From assembly GCA_002342175.1 (NCBI GenBank), contig DDPL01000076.1, forward strand, positions 62,234 to 74,420: a stretch of DNA of 12,187 bases, in the 5' to 3' direction. Positions 1-6,770 of this stretch are shown piece after piece. The stretch is from Legionellales bacterium UBA2469 (GTDB lineage Bacteria; Pseudomonadota; Gammaproteobacteria; Legionellales; Legionellaceae). Each line of letters starts with the position of its first letter. The first letter of the stretch is position 1. Made by a program: the position numbers and the translations under genes. The notes under the pieces were generated by a model, which saw nothing but the letters and a program-made list of their open reading frames with translations, was not told the DNA's origin and made no database searches.

Positions 1-188
1 CCTGCACCTATGATATCAATGACAGTCATATGGGATACATCAAACATGCCGGCAGATTGACGAACAGCTAGGTGTTCGGTAATTGGAGAGCCATAATGCA
101 AAGGCATATTCCATCCAAAAAACGCAACAAATGTTGCGTTTGCTTTTTCATGCTCAGGATACAAAGGGGTGGTTTTTAGATAACTCAT
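1..188 (-). CDS. gcvT: Aminomethyltransferase (glycine cleavage system T protein), N-terminal part, runs off the left edge
   Basis: GcvT transfers the methylene group of the aminomethyl-lipoyl H protein to tetrahydrofolate, releasing ammonia, as part of the cytosolic glycine cleavage complex. Only the first 62 residues are in the window. They read [16 protein letters not shown], then [17 protein letters not shown], then [13 protein letters not shown], which is the characteristic GcvT N-terminus (TPLY, GGW-MP--Y, H--VR---G-FDVSHM). The usual first glycine of GGW is replaced by phenylalanine (FFGW). The ATG at 188 is preceded by AAGGAAA at good spacing. The gene lies 12 bp downstream of the IcmL-like gene on the same strand and may share its transcript. 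gcvH and gcvP would be expected further left but cannot be seen. Confidence 0.93.
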   Translation of the reverse strand, partial: MSYLKTTPLYPEHEKANATFVAFFGWNMPLHYGSPITEHLAVRQSAGMFDVSHMTVIDIIGA

Positions 189-200
189 AAATTGATTTCC

Positions 201-716
201 TTAAGCAATCGTTACTTTGGGTGATTGTGGTTGAGCACAACCACAAGGCTCACTAATATTTATAGATTGAAATTGTTGTATGACATATTCACGAACCCCA
301 GCCCCAGGTTTTTGTATAAGTTTTAACGTGATATTGAGATTTTGTGTGATGCTTTTATGGGGGCTGGTATAAGTGACTAAAATGGGCATTTCTACCGATA
401 TATTATCGAATGTTTTTATCGTAATTTTGGGCGGTTTTGTTGCAACTGCCGAAACGGCTAAATGATGTGCGTGTATCTTTTTATAAATACTCGATTGATT
501 GAAAGCATCTCGGTAAATTTTCCAAGTCTCTGGTGCGAAATACCGAGACATGTCTTGTTGCCTAGTCTTAATGTTTTCTGAGTTGAAGGTAAAGGTATTA
601 ATAATCGCTTCATTGGCCCAGACTTGTAAAGGGACAAGAGGGTCCATGGCCCAGGTGGTTGTAACACAAAGCAGAGGGATCAAAATTTTGCATAAAAAAT
701 TCAGCATATTCAACAT
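201..716 (-). CDS. IcmL/DotI-family protein, predicted exported (Dot/Icm-associated family)
   Basis: About 171 residues. The stretch LQVWANEAIINTFTF, then a YF-P--W--Y/F region, a VSAVAT segment and MPILVTYTS match my memory of the periplasmic VirB8-like domain of IcmL/DotI, an inner-membrane component of the Dot/Icm type IVB secretion machine. The N-terminus looks like a cleavable signal peptide (hydrophobic run from LNFLCKIL to CVTTTWA, then MD), so this is probably a soluble periplasmic paralogue and not the anchored core subunit. The C-terminus has an unusual CGC. The start is uncertain. ATG 716 or 707 fits the signal peptide; TTG 734 would give a better basic n-region (MKKSTR); an ATG at 797 would add a 27-residue leader. 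None has a good Shine-Dalgarno. No other Dot/Icm gene is adjacent; the next gene downstream is gcvT. Confidence 0.75.
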   Translation of the reverse strand: MLNMLNFLCKILIPLLCVTTTWAMDPLVPLQVWANEAIINTFTFNSENIKTRQQDMSRYFAPETWKIYRDAFNQSSIYKKIHAHHLAVSAVATKPPKITIKTFDNISVEMPILVTYTSPHKSITQNLNITLKLIQKPGAGVREYVIQQFQSINISEPCGCAQPQSPKVTIA

Positions 717-736
717 CCGTGTCGATTTTTTCAAAC

Positions 737-765
737 AGTTTAAAAGGTATTTTTGGCTTTGTCGA
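737..765 (-). promoter_or_regulatory. Candidate promoter of the IcmL-like gene
   Basis: On the minus strand, TCGACA (765-760), a 17-bp spacer and TAAACT (742-737). It would give a transcript starting near 730, about 14-23 nt before the ATG codons at 716 and 707. If the real start is TTG 734 or ATG 797, this assignment fails. An alternative further upstream is TTGACA (807-802), 16 bp, AAAAAT. Confidence 0.4.
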
Positions 766-789
766 GAATTCTCAAAAACATTTTTGAGA
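764..789. repeat. Two overlapping perfect palindromes, possible operator
   Basis: GAGAATTCTC (764-773) is a 10-bp perfect palindrome. It shares four bases with a second inverted repeat, TCTCAAAAA-CA-TTTTTGAGA (770-789), with 9-bp arms around a 2-bp centre. They touch the proposed -35 of the IcmL-like gene and lie about 20 bp from the proposed -35 of the ABC operon on the other strand, a place where a shared regulator could bind. The second repeat could also simply form a hairpin in RNA. It has a short T run on both strands. Confidence 0.4.
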
Positions 790-809
790 CTGTTCATATG
801 CTGTCAAGG

Positions 810-838
810 TTGATGTAGAAGTGGGCGTATGGTACATT
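810..838 (+). promoter_or_regulatory. Candidate promoter of the ABC transporter operon
   Basis: TTGATG (810-815), 17-bp spacer, TACATT (833-838). Expected start of transcription is near 845, leaving a leader of about 70 nt before the ATG at 916. A second, weaker option is TTGTTT (874-879), 16 bp, GATAAA (896-901). Confidence 0.4.
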
Positions 839-915
839 TGAATTCTAATGACGAATCATCGTTTTAGTCAACGTTGTTTGTGGCGCTGTGGTGATGATAA
901 AACGAAGGTATATGT

Positions 916-2652
916 ATGACTGAGCAAAATCTTTACTCAAGTGATTTAAAAGTGGCGGGGCGCCGTTTTAATCGATTTGATATGCTCTTGATGATTGTGG
1001 TGATATTGGTTTTTTGGAGCCTGGCACAAACCAGCCATCAAATGGCGGTTCCCTATGCGATTGGCCAACCAATCGATATTTCTCTTGCGCCTCAATTCCT
1101 GCCTGGCTATGCCATGCGTACGGTTTTTCGAATGTTTATCGCTTTGTTTTTTTCTATTATCGTCAGTATGATTTTAGGTGCATGGGCGGCTAAAAATCGC
1201 AAAGCAGAACAAATCATCATCCCTGCCATCGATGTTTTGCAAGCAGTTCCAGTATTGAGTTTTTTGGCCCTCACAGTGACGGGCTTTATTCATTTATTTC
1301 CAGGAAGTTTACTTGGCCCGGAATGCGCTTCAATTTTTGTGATTTTTACGGCTCAAGTATGGAATATCATTTTTAGTTTCTATCAGTCTCTTAAAATGAT
1401 TCCACATGATTTGAAAGAAGCTTCTTCAATGTTTCAGTTGACCGCTTGGAAAAATTTTTGGCGTATTGAGGTACCATTTGCAATTCCAGGACTCCTTTGG
1501 AATATGATGATATCGATGTCAGCCAGTTGGTTTTTTGTGGTTTTATCAGAAGCAATTTCTGTCAGTCATCAGCAAATTCGTTTACCAGGCATTGGGTCTT
1601 ATATTGCCCTAGCTATTGAGCAAAGCAATATGTTGGCGGTGGGTTATGCGATTGTGACGATGGTGGTGGTGATTTTTTTATATGATCAATTATTGTTTCG
1701 ACCTTTGATAGCCTGGTCAGAAAAATTTAGAATGGAGCCTCGTGACGAGGAATATTATCAGTCATGGTTGGTCGATTGGATTTATCAGTCTTCGCTTCAT
1801 GCATATTTGGAAGAGGGATTGATACGTTTTCGTCAAGCTTGGATATCATCTCCTTTTTTTAATCAGTGTTTTGAACGACGGGCAAGTACGCGTACAACGA
1901 TTGGACTGTCTCGATACCTGAACCTCTGGCAATGGATAATAAGCATTTTAGTTCTCGCAAGTATCGTGATTTCTGGTCTTTTTATATGGCAAAATTTTGA
2001 ATGGAATGAAGTTCTAAAAGTTGCTTATTTGGGTGCAATTACAGCTTTTCGTGTGATTATTCTAATTGCTTTGAGCTCTTTGATATGGATTCCGGTAGGG
2101 GTTGCCATCGGAATGCGTAGTCACTTGGCACAAAGTATGCAGCCGGTCATTCAGTTTTTAGCGGCATTCCCTGCAAATTTATTTTATCCCTTATTTGTTG
2201 TGGTGATTGTTAAATTTAGTTTAAATCCAGAAATTTGGCTAACACCGCTGATGATTTTAGGGACGCAATGGTACATTTTATTTAATGTCATCGCAGGCAC
2301 AACGATGATCCCTGCAGATTTTAAACTTTTAACGGCGAATTATCAGGTTACAGGTTGGGTTAAATGGCGAAGATTAATATTACCTGCTATTTTTCCTTAC
2401 TTTGTTACAGGTGCTGTGACAGCTGCCGGGGGGGCATGGAATGCAAGTATTGTGGCTGAATGCGTGGGCTGGGGTTCTATCACGCTAAAAGCGACTGGAC
2501 TTGGCGAATATATTCAAGCTCAAACCATCAGCGGGGATTTCAATCGATTGGTTCTTGGAACGCTCATGATGTGTTTGTATGTGTTATTATTTAATCATTT
2601 AATTTGGCGTCCCATGTATCGTTTTGCACAAGAACGTTTTTGCATGCATTGA
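916..2652 (+). CDS. Fused ABC transporter permease (two NitT/TauT-type membrane domains), substrate unknown
   Basis: A 578-residue inner-membrane protein with two copies of the binding-protein-dependent permease domain in one chain. The first half has membrane segments near residues 22-38, 68-90, 104-126, 137-158, 195-212 and 241-261, with its EAA loop at about 165-190 (DLKEAS...VPFAIPG). A hydrophilic linker of about 80 residues follows. The second half starts near 337 and has its EAA loop at about 468-495 (DFKLLT...LILPAIFP). A fused permease needs no second subunit, so the pair with the ATPase gene could be a complete membrane complex. The ATG at 916 has GAAGG seven bases upstream. The family resemblance is to nitrate/taurine/bicarbonate importers, but that does not fix the substrate. 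No periplasmic binding protein is encoded nearby. Confidence 0.9.
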   Translation: MTEQNLYSSDLKVAGRRFNRFDMLLMIVVILVFWSLAQTSHQMAVPYAIGQPIDISLAPQFLPGYAMRTVFRMFIALFFSIIVSMILGAWAAKNRKAEQIIIPAIDVLQAVPVLSFLALTVTGFIHLFPGSLLGPECASIFVIFTAQVWNIIFSFYQSLKMIPHDLKEASSMFQLTAWKNFWRIEVPFAIPGLLWNMMISMSASWFFVVLSEAISVSHQQIRLPGIGSYIALAIEQSNMLAVGYAIVTMVVVIFLYDQLLFRPLIAWSEKFRMEPRDEEYYQSWLVDWIYQSSLHAYLEEGLIRFRQAWISSPFFNQCFERRASTRTTIGLSRYLNLWQWIISILVLASIVISGLFIWQNFEWNEVLKVAYLGAITAFRVIILIALSSLIWIPVGVAIGMRSHLAQSMQPVIQFLAAFPANLFYPLFVVVIVKFSLNPEIWLTPLMILGTQWYILFNVIAGTTMIPADFKLLTANYQVTGWVKWRRLILPAIFPYFVTGAVTAAGGAWNASIVAECVGWGSITLKATGLGEYIQAQTISGDFNRLVLGTLMMCLYVLLFNHLIWRPMYRFAQERFCMH

Positions 2653-2656
2653 GGAG
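2651..2656 (+). promoter_or_regulatory. Shine-Dalgarno GAGGAG that decides the GTG start of the ATPase gene
   Basis: GAGGAG overlaps the stop codon of the permease gene and ends six bases before GTG 2663, ideal spacing. It directly abuts ATG 2657 and lies downstream of ATG 2624, so both ATG codons are poor alternatives. Confidence 0.65.
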
Positions 2657-2662
2657 ATGTTA

Positions 2663-3970
2663 GTGTCGACACCCATCATTGAAATCAAAAATTTATCAAA
2701 ATCCTTCAAAAAAGAAGGTGGGCAAGATGTGATGATTTTGGATAAAATCAATCTATCGTTGCGTGAAAATGAAATCGTCGCCTTGTTGGGTAAATCAGGC
2801 TCAGGAAAATCGACGTTGCTGCGAATGATTGCAGGATTATTGATGCCAACGGAAGGGGAAGTCTCTTATCGTGGCAAACCGGTGCATAAGCCATTACAAG
2901 GCGTGAGCATGGTCTTCCAGTCATTTGCTTTATTGCCATGGCTGACGGTCTTGGAAAATGTTGAACTCGGTTTAGAAGCCCAAGGCGTATCGCGCGAAGA
3001 GAAAAGACAACGTGCGATTCAAGCCATTGATATCATTGGTTTGGATGGATTTGAGTCTGCACTGCCTCGTGAACTTTCAGGGGGTATGCGACAACGTGTG
3101 GGCTTTGCAAGAGCCTTGGTTGTGAATCCAGACGTGCTGTTGATGGACGAACCTTTCTCTGCTTTAGATGTACTGACTTCCGAAAATTTAAAGTCGGATT
3201 TATTGGCGCTTTGGCAAGAACATAAAACCAATACCAACGCGATTTTATTGGTAACGCATAATATTGATGAAGCCATCATGTTGGCCGATAGAATCATTAT
3301 ATTGGGGAGTAATCCTGGTAATATACAAGCGGATATCCCGGTTTCACTGCCTCAACCTCGTAATCCTGAGTCTCGGGAGTGGCGGGATTTGGTTGAATAT
3401 ATTTATAGTTTGATGATTCAATCTTCCAATCATAAAAAAAGACATACCGCTAGAGAACGACAAATCAGTTTAGGCTATCGTTTACCAGATGTTGAGCCTT
3501 CGGAATTATCAGGATTGATTGAAACGATTTCTTCTTTTGAAAACCAAGTGGATTTACCAGAGCTGGCTGACGAGCTGATGATGGACGTTGATGATCTCTT
3601 TCCTATTATTGAGACCTTGGAGATTTTAGGGTTTGCAGAAATCATCGGCGGAGGTATTCAGTTGAAAGAATTAGGGAAAGCTTTTTTTGGCGCGAATTTG
3701 CAAGATAGAAAACAGTTGTTTGCGGAACGATTATTAGAAGCGGTGCCATTGGCACGCTATATTCGCCGAATTTTGGATGAAAAACCAGGACATCGTGTTT
3801 CAGAAGAACGTTTTTTGAGTAAGTTAGAAGATTATCTCAGCGAGCAAGAAGCAGAGCGCGTTTTAAGAACCATGATTGATTGGGGGCGCTATGCAGAAAT
3901 TTTTGCTTATGATGGCAAAACCGGATTCTTAAATCTTGAAAATCCTGGAAAAGACACTAAAGTTGACTAA
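2663..3970 (+). CDS. ABC transporter ATP-binding protein with C-terminal AAA-associated domain
   Basis: About 435 residues from the GTG start; it energises the fused permease encoded just upstream. The ATPase domain has Walker A GKSGSGKST (43-51), Q-loop Q86, signature LSGGMRQR (138-145), Walker B LLMDEP with D162/E163, and H-loop H199. Typical NitT/TauT ATPases end near residue 260; here a further 170 residues follow. The part from about 281 to 425 (ELSGLIETI... to the WGRYAEIF-YD region) matches what I remember as the AAA-associated C-terminal domain (Pfam AAA_assoc_C), which looks like a winged-helix-type sensor or regulatory tail. The gene starts 11 bp after the permease stop, so co-expression is near certain. 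Its 3' end overlaps the convergent cytochrome gene by 14 nt. Confidence 0.9.
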   Translation: MSTPIIEIKNLSKSFKKEGGQDVMILDKINLSLRENEIVALLGKSGSGKSTLLRMIAGLLMPTEGEVSYRGKPVHKPLQGVSMVFQSFALLPWLTVLENVELGLEAQGVSREEKRQRAIQAIDIIGLDGFESALPRELSGGMRQRVGFARALVVNPDVLLMDEPFSALDVLTSENLKSDLLALWQEHKTNTNAILLVTHNIDEAIMLADRIIILGSNPGNIQADIPVSLPQPRNPESREWRDLVEYIYSLMIQSSNHKKRHTARERQISLGYRLPDVEPSELSGLIETISSFENQVDLPELADELMMDVDDLFPIIETLEILGFAEIIGGGIQLKELGKAFFGANLQDRKQLFAERLLEAVPLARYIRRILDEKPGHRVSEERFLSKLEDYLSEQEAERVLRTMIDWGRYAEIFAYDGKTGFLNLENPGKDTKVD

Positions 3971-4532
3971 GATATTCAGATAAAGCTTCGATATCCTCAG
4001 AACTTAATCGCCCGCTAATGTCTTGCATGATAGAATGGGCATCATTTTGACGCTTATGCGTTTTAAATGCGAGCAGCTGCTGTTGGATATACAAGGGATT
4101 CTGTTGCGCAAGGGAGGGGTACTTTGCAGCATCATTTCCCAAGCCTGAAGGCCCATGGCAGGCACTGCAAGCGGGTACGCGAATTGCAGCATCTCCACGA
4201 AGATAGAGTTGCTCGCCACGTGGATTGGATTTGCTTTTAGTTGAATGGCGAGATTGTTTTGCATAATATTCTGAGATTTCTAACATCTCTTGATCCGACA
4301 GTAATTTTGCATATGCTTGCATCAAAGGAGATGGGCGCGCGTTGTTTTTGTAATCTTGCAGCTGTTTAACCATGTATTTTGGAGATTGGTCTGCCAAATG
4401 GGGCCAATCATTTTGTTTGGCATATCCATCACTGCCATGGCATGTTTGGCATAAACCCAGCTGAGCGGGTGTGGCCCATGTGCATGAAAAAAGGCTTAAG
4501 CCGAAGATGATATATACAATTTTTTGAGTCAT
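3957..4532 (-). CDS. Diheme cytochrome c4-type protein
   Basis: A 191-residue exported c-type cytochrome that would carry electrons in the periplasm, typically from the bc1 complex toward terminal oxidases. Two heme-binding motifs are present: CQTCH (28-32) and CSACH (122-126), about 94 residues apart. Each is followed by a plausible axial methionine, M71 (SPLMQAYA) and M169 (HSIMQDISG), the two-lobed layout of cytochrome c4. The signal peptide is MTQKIVYIIFGLSLFSC followed by TWA-TP; cleavage after A20 is likely. LFSC at 14-17 resembles a weak lipobox, so a lipid-anchored form is possible. The start at 4532 is chosen because it opens the signal peptide; an ATG at 4586 would add 18 residues and reach into engB. 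It is divergent from engB with 35 bp between starts. Confidence 0.9.
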   Translation of the reverse strand: MTQKIVYIIFGLSLFSCTWATPAQLGLCQTCHGSDGYAKQNDWPHLADQSPKYMVKQLQDYKNNARPSPLMQAYAKLLSDQEMLEISEYYAKQSRHSTKSKSNPRGEQLYLRGDAAIRVPACSACHGPSGLGNDAAKYPSLAQQNPLYIQQQLLAFKTHKRQNDAHSIMQDISGRLSSEDIEALSEYLSQL

Positions 4533-4567
4533 TTTAAGATTAAATGGTTCAACACAGGAGATTTGTG

Positions 4568-5215
4568 ATGAATAATAGTACATCAAAAAACGTTAAAACC
4601 CAAGATATGAATGCATTAATCAAGGTTTATCGAACAGCAGTATTTCAAAAAAGTGCTGCAAAAGTTGAACAATTGCCAAGTGATGAAGGAATGGAAGTTG
4701 CAATCGTTGGTCGTTCAAATGCTGGAAAATCAACCTTTTTAAATACATTAACGGGACAACGTGGATTGGCGAAAACAAGTAAAACACCAGGACGTACTCA
4801 ATTGATGAATGTGTTTGATTTATCAGTTGAAAACCGGCGTTTAGTCGATTTGCCCGGATATGGTTTTGCCAAAGTAGCACAAAGTATGAAATTTGATTGG
4901 GAAAAGCATCTTGGGGATTATTTATCAGAGCGACAAAGCTTAAGAGGCGTTGTTTTACTCATGGATATTCGACATCCTTTACAAGATTTAGATAAAATGA
5001 TGCTGTCGATGTTGGTATTACAACAATTACCCATTCATATCCTTTTAACAAAAGCCGATAAAATATCAAAAAATCAGGCTTTTACAATGCTAAAAAAAGT
5101 AGAGCGCGAGTTGGGTGAAGTAGGCTTGTCACATTGTGTGCAGACGTTTTCTATTCAGCAGCCTCAAACATTGGTGAATGTGGTTGAGGTGCTGAATGAA
5201 TGGTTAGTGCTTTAG
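4568..5215 (+). CDS. engB: Ribosome-biogenesis GTP-binding protein EngB (YihA/YsxC)
   Basis: A cytosolic GTPase of the TrmE-Era-EngA-EngB family needed for assembly of the large ribosomal subunit and for normal division. In the 215-residue product the GTPase motifs are G1 GRSNAGKST (48-56), the TPGRTQ switch I stretch (73-78), G3 DLPGYG (94-99) and G4 TKAD (161-164). The usual C-terminal G5 (SS-like) is only loosely represented by TFSIQQ. The ATG at 4568 has AGGAG (4556-4560) seven bases upstream; an upstream ATG at 4544 is in frame but has no ribosome-binding site. The engB/cytochrome c4 divergent arrangement is, as I recall, common in gammaproteobacteria. The stop overlaps the convergent 5212-5769 gene by 4 nt. 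Confidence 0.96.
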   Translation: MNNSTSKNVKTQDMNALIKVYRTAVFQKSAAKVEQLPSDEGMEVAIVGRSNAGKSTFLNTLTGQRGLAKTSKTPGRTQLMNVFDLSVENRRLVDLPGYGFAKVAQSMKFDWEKHLGDYLSERQSLRGVVLLMDIRHPLQDLDKMMLSMLVLQQLPIHILLTKADKISKNQAFTMLKKVERELGEVGLSHCVQTFSIQQPQTLVNVVEVLNEWLVL

Positions 5216-5769
5216 CGACGTCGACCGGCGCTTACAAAATATGTATGTAATTCCTCGTGGATAACTTGATTTTTTTGTTCATGCATAAAAAGATATTCAT
5301 AATAATTCAAATCTGTAACGGCAGGGTGATTTGAATGTAGCATGGAAAGTGCGATGTAAAAAAGAATTGCGCTTCCTTGATCCGGTATTCCTTGTTCATT
5401 TTCAGCTTCAAATTGAAATGGAAGTTGATTATCTTCATCTGATGAGTGATTTTGAAATATTTCATCATTTTCACTTTGATTTGAATCGAGGTCTTCGGAT
5501 GCTAAAGATGAGCGATCCTCTCTTTCAAGTTCTTCTGCAAATGCTTGATTATATCGCTCTTGCTCTAAGCGATTATCTTCCTCTAAACGCTCAGCGAGCA
5601 AAGAGGGCGCACGCTCACGGTTAAAGGAAAATGCGAGTTTATCAGGGGAGCTAGAAAAAGAGCTTGTACTCAAAGATGTTGCAATAGGAATTTTAGGTGA
5701 AGGCGTTGTACTTCGAGGGCTTGCTGGAATGCATAATGGGCTTGTGTGCTGACGATTGTCGTGATTCAT
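5212..5769 (-). CDS. Unrecognised acidic Ser-rich protein with a coiled coil
   Basis: I do not recognise this 185-residue protein. Three parts can be seen. Residues 1-50 are rich in Ser, Thr and Pro (clusters such as SPRSTTPSP and TSSFSSSP) and look disordered. Residues of about 55-120 are charged and strongly acidic, with a probable coiled coil (LLAERLEEDNRLEQERY... AEELERED) followed by an S/D/E/N-rich stretch. Residues from about 130 on look folded and aromatic (FYIALSMLHSNH, YYEYLF), ending in EELHTYFVSAGRRR. There is no signal peptide or membrane segment. The ATG at 5769 has AAGAG nine bases upstream; a TTG at 5805 lies upstream of the predicted transcription start and is rejected. In a Dot/Icm-bearing host, this composition and the EE pair 13-14 residues from the C-terminus are compatible with a secreted effector, but that is only a suggestion. 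Confidence 0.7.
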   Translation of the reverse strand: MNHDNRQHTSPLCIPASPRSTTPSPKIPIATSLSTSSFSSSPDKLAFSFNRERAPSLLAERLEEDNRLEQERYNQAFAEELEREDRSSLASEDLDSNQSENDEIFQNHSSDEDNQLPFQFEAENEQGIPDQGSAILFYIALSMLHSNHPAVTDLNYYEYLFMHEQKNQVIHEELHTYFVSAGRRR

Positions 5770-5805
5770 GATATCGTACTCTTTTATTCGTAAAAAAAGA
5801 GGCAA

Positions 5806-5834
5806 ATCTTATCATTTAAAAGCATAATTGTAAA
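5806..5834 (-). promoter_or_regulatory. Candidate promoter of the acidic coiled-coil protein gene
   Basis: On the minus strand, TTTACA (5834-5829), an exact 17-bp spacer and TAAGAT (5811-5806). Transcription would start near 5799, about 30 nt before the ATG at 5769. This fits a single-gene unit separate from the mmsB operon upstream. Confidence 0.5.
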
Positions 5835-5845
5835 CAAAATACTCA

Positions 5846-5866
5846 GATTTAATATCACATTAAATC
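5846..5866 (-). terminator. AT-rich hairpin after mmsB, weak candidate terminator
   Basis: Perfect 8-bp arms GATTTAAT and ATTAAATC around a 5-base loop. In the minus-strand transcript it begins 7 nt after the mmsB stop and is followed by a T-rich but interrupted run (TGAGTATTTTGTTT). The stem has only one G-C pair, so it is weak as an intrinsic terminator, but its position at the operon end is right. It could also be a protein-binding palindrome just upstream of the 5806-5834 promoter. Confidence 0.3.
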
Positions 5867-5872
5867 AACAGG

Positions 5873-6754
5873 TTATGTTTTATTGTTTTCAAAAGCATAA
5901 ACATAAGAAAAGTCTTTGTTGCCTTCCTCGTGAGCAATGATATTTTGATAAATCTCAAGACTTTTGTGCGTTAACGCCAATGGCAGCTCCAGTTCTTGAC
6001 AAGCTTCATTAATGATTGTGAGGTCCTTGAACATCATTTGACATGAGAATCCTGCTTTATAATCTTGGTTAGCCGGAACATTTTCAAGAATCCCTGGCAC
6101 GGGAATATATTTATCGATAACCCAAGACTGTGCGGAACTGCTCCGAGTAATTTGATGTAATGTATCCAAAGGCAGAGCGAATGCTTTGGCAAGTTTGAAT
6201 CCTTCGCTTACGGCAATCATGGTATTGGCTAGAATAAGATTATTGCAAATTTTTGCGGCTTGCCCCGTTCCTCCCTCTCCGGTATGAATGATGTTGGAGC
6301 CCATGGTCAATAATATAGATTGTGCTTTTTCGACATCTTGAAGACCGCCACCGACCATAAATGTCAATGAGCCCTGGGTTGCTGCAGCAACACCGCCAGA
6401 GACCGGAGCGTCAATCGAATGAATCCCTGATTGACGGAGCAAATCATGCCACTTTCGGGAGGCAATTGGCCCAACCGTTGAACAATCAATGCATAATACA
6501 TGAGGTTTGAGATGTTGAATAAATGAGGGACTATAGATGTCAAATAAATGTTTTGCAGCGGGGATCATTGTTATAATGATATCGGAATTTTCCGCAATTT
6601 TAGTGATATCGGTAAATACTTTGCCGCCAATCTTCTCGAAATGTTGCATAGATGCAGAAATCGGGTCATAGGCATGAATATCAAAGTGGTGCTTTAATAT
6701 TTGAGCGGCCATAGGGAGCCCCATGTGACCTAAACCAATGAATCCAATTTGCAT
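5873..6754 (-). CDS. mmsB: 3-hydroxyisobutyrate dehydrogenase
   Basis: Oxidises 3-hydroxyisobutyrate to methylmalonate semialdehyde with NAD+ in valine degradation, feeding the MmsA step encoded immediately upstream. The 293-residue product is normal length. It shows the N-terminal Rossmann motif GFIGLGHMG (4-12), the substrate-binding DAPVSGG (115-121), and the GGTGQAAKICNN segment with the catalytic lysine K168. These are the beta-hydroxyacid dehydrogenase family signatures. Other members (tartronate semialdehyde reductase, glyoxylate reductase) share them; adjacency to mmsA makes this identity the best choice. The ATG at 6754 has GGAG seven bases upstream; an upstream in-frame extension to 6910 would run into mmsA and is rejected. 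The gap to mmsA is 16 bp. Confidence 0.93.
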   Translation of the reverse strand: MQIGFIGLGHMGLPMAAQILKHHFDIHAYDPISASMQHFEKIGGKVFTDITKIAENSDIIITMIPAAKHLFDIYSPSFIQHLKPHVLCIDCSTVGPIASRKWHDLLRQSGIHSIDAPVSGGVAAATQGSLTFMVGGGLQDVEKAQSILLTMGSNIIHTGEGGTGQAAKICNNLILANTMIAVSEGFKLAKAFALPLDTLHQITRSSSAQSWVIDKYIPVPGILENVPANQDYKAGFSCQMMFKDLTIINEACQELELPLALTHKSLEIYQNIIAHEEGNKDFSYVYAFENNKT

Positions 6755-6770
6755 ATACGAACTCCAAAAA

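Noticed and set aside
2641..2648. TGCATGCA palindrome at the permease stop
   Set aside because: Eight bases inside coding sequence; expected by chance and no second copy nearby.
5331..5624. Open frame on the plus strand opposite the acidic coiled-coil gene
   Set aside because: The minus-strand gene has a promoter, a ribosome-binding site and protein-like composition; the plus frame has none.
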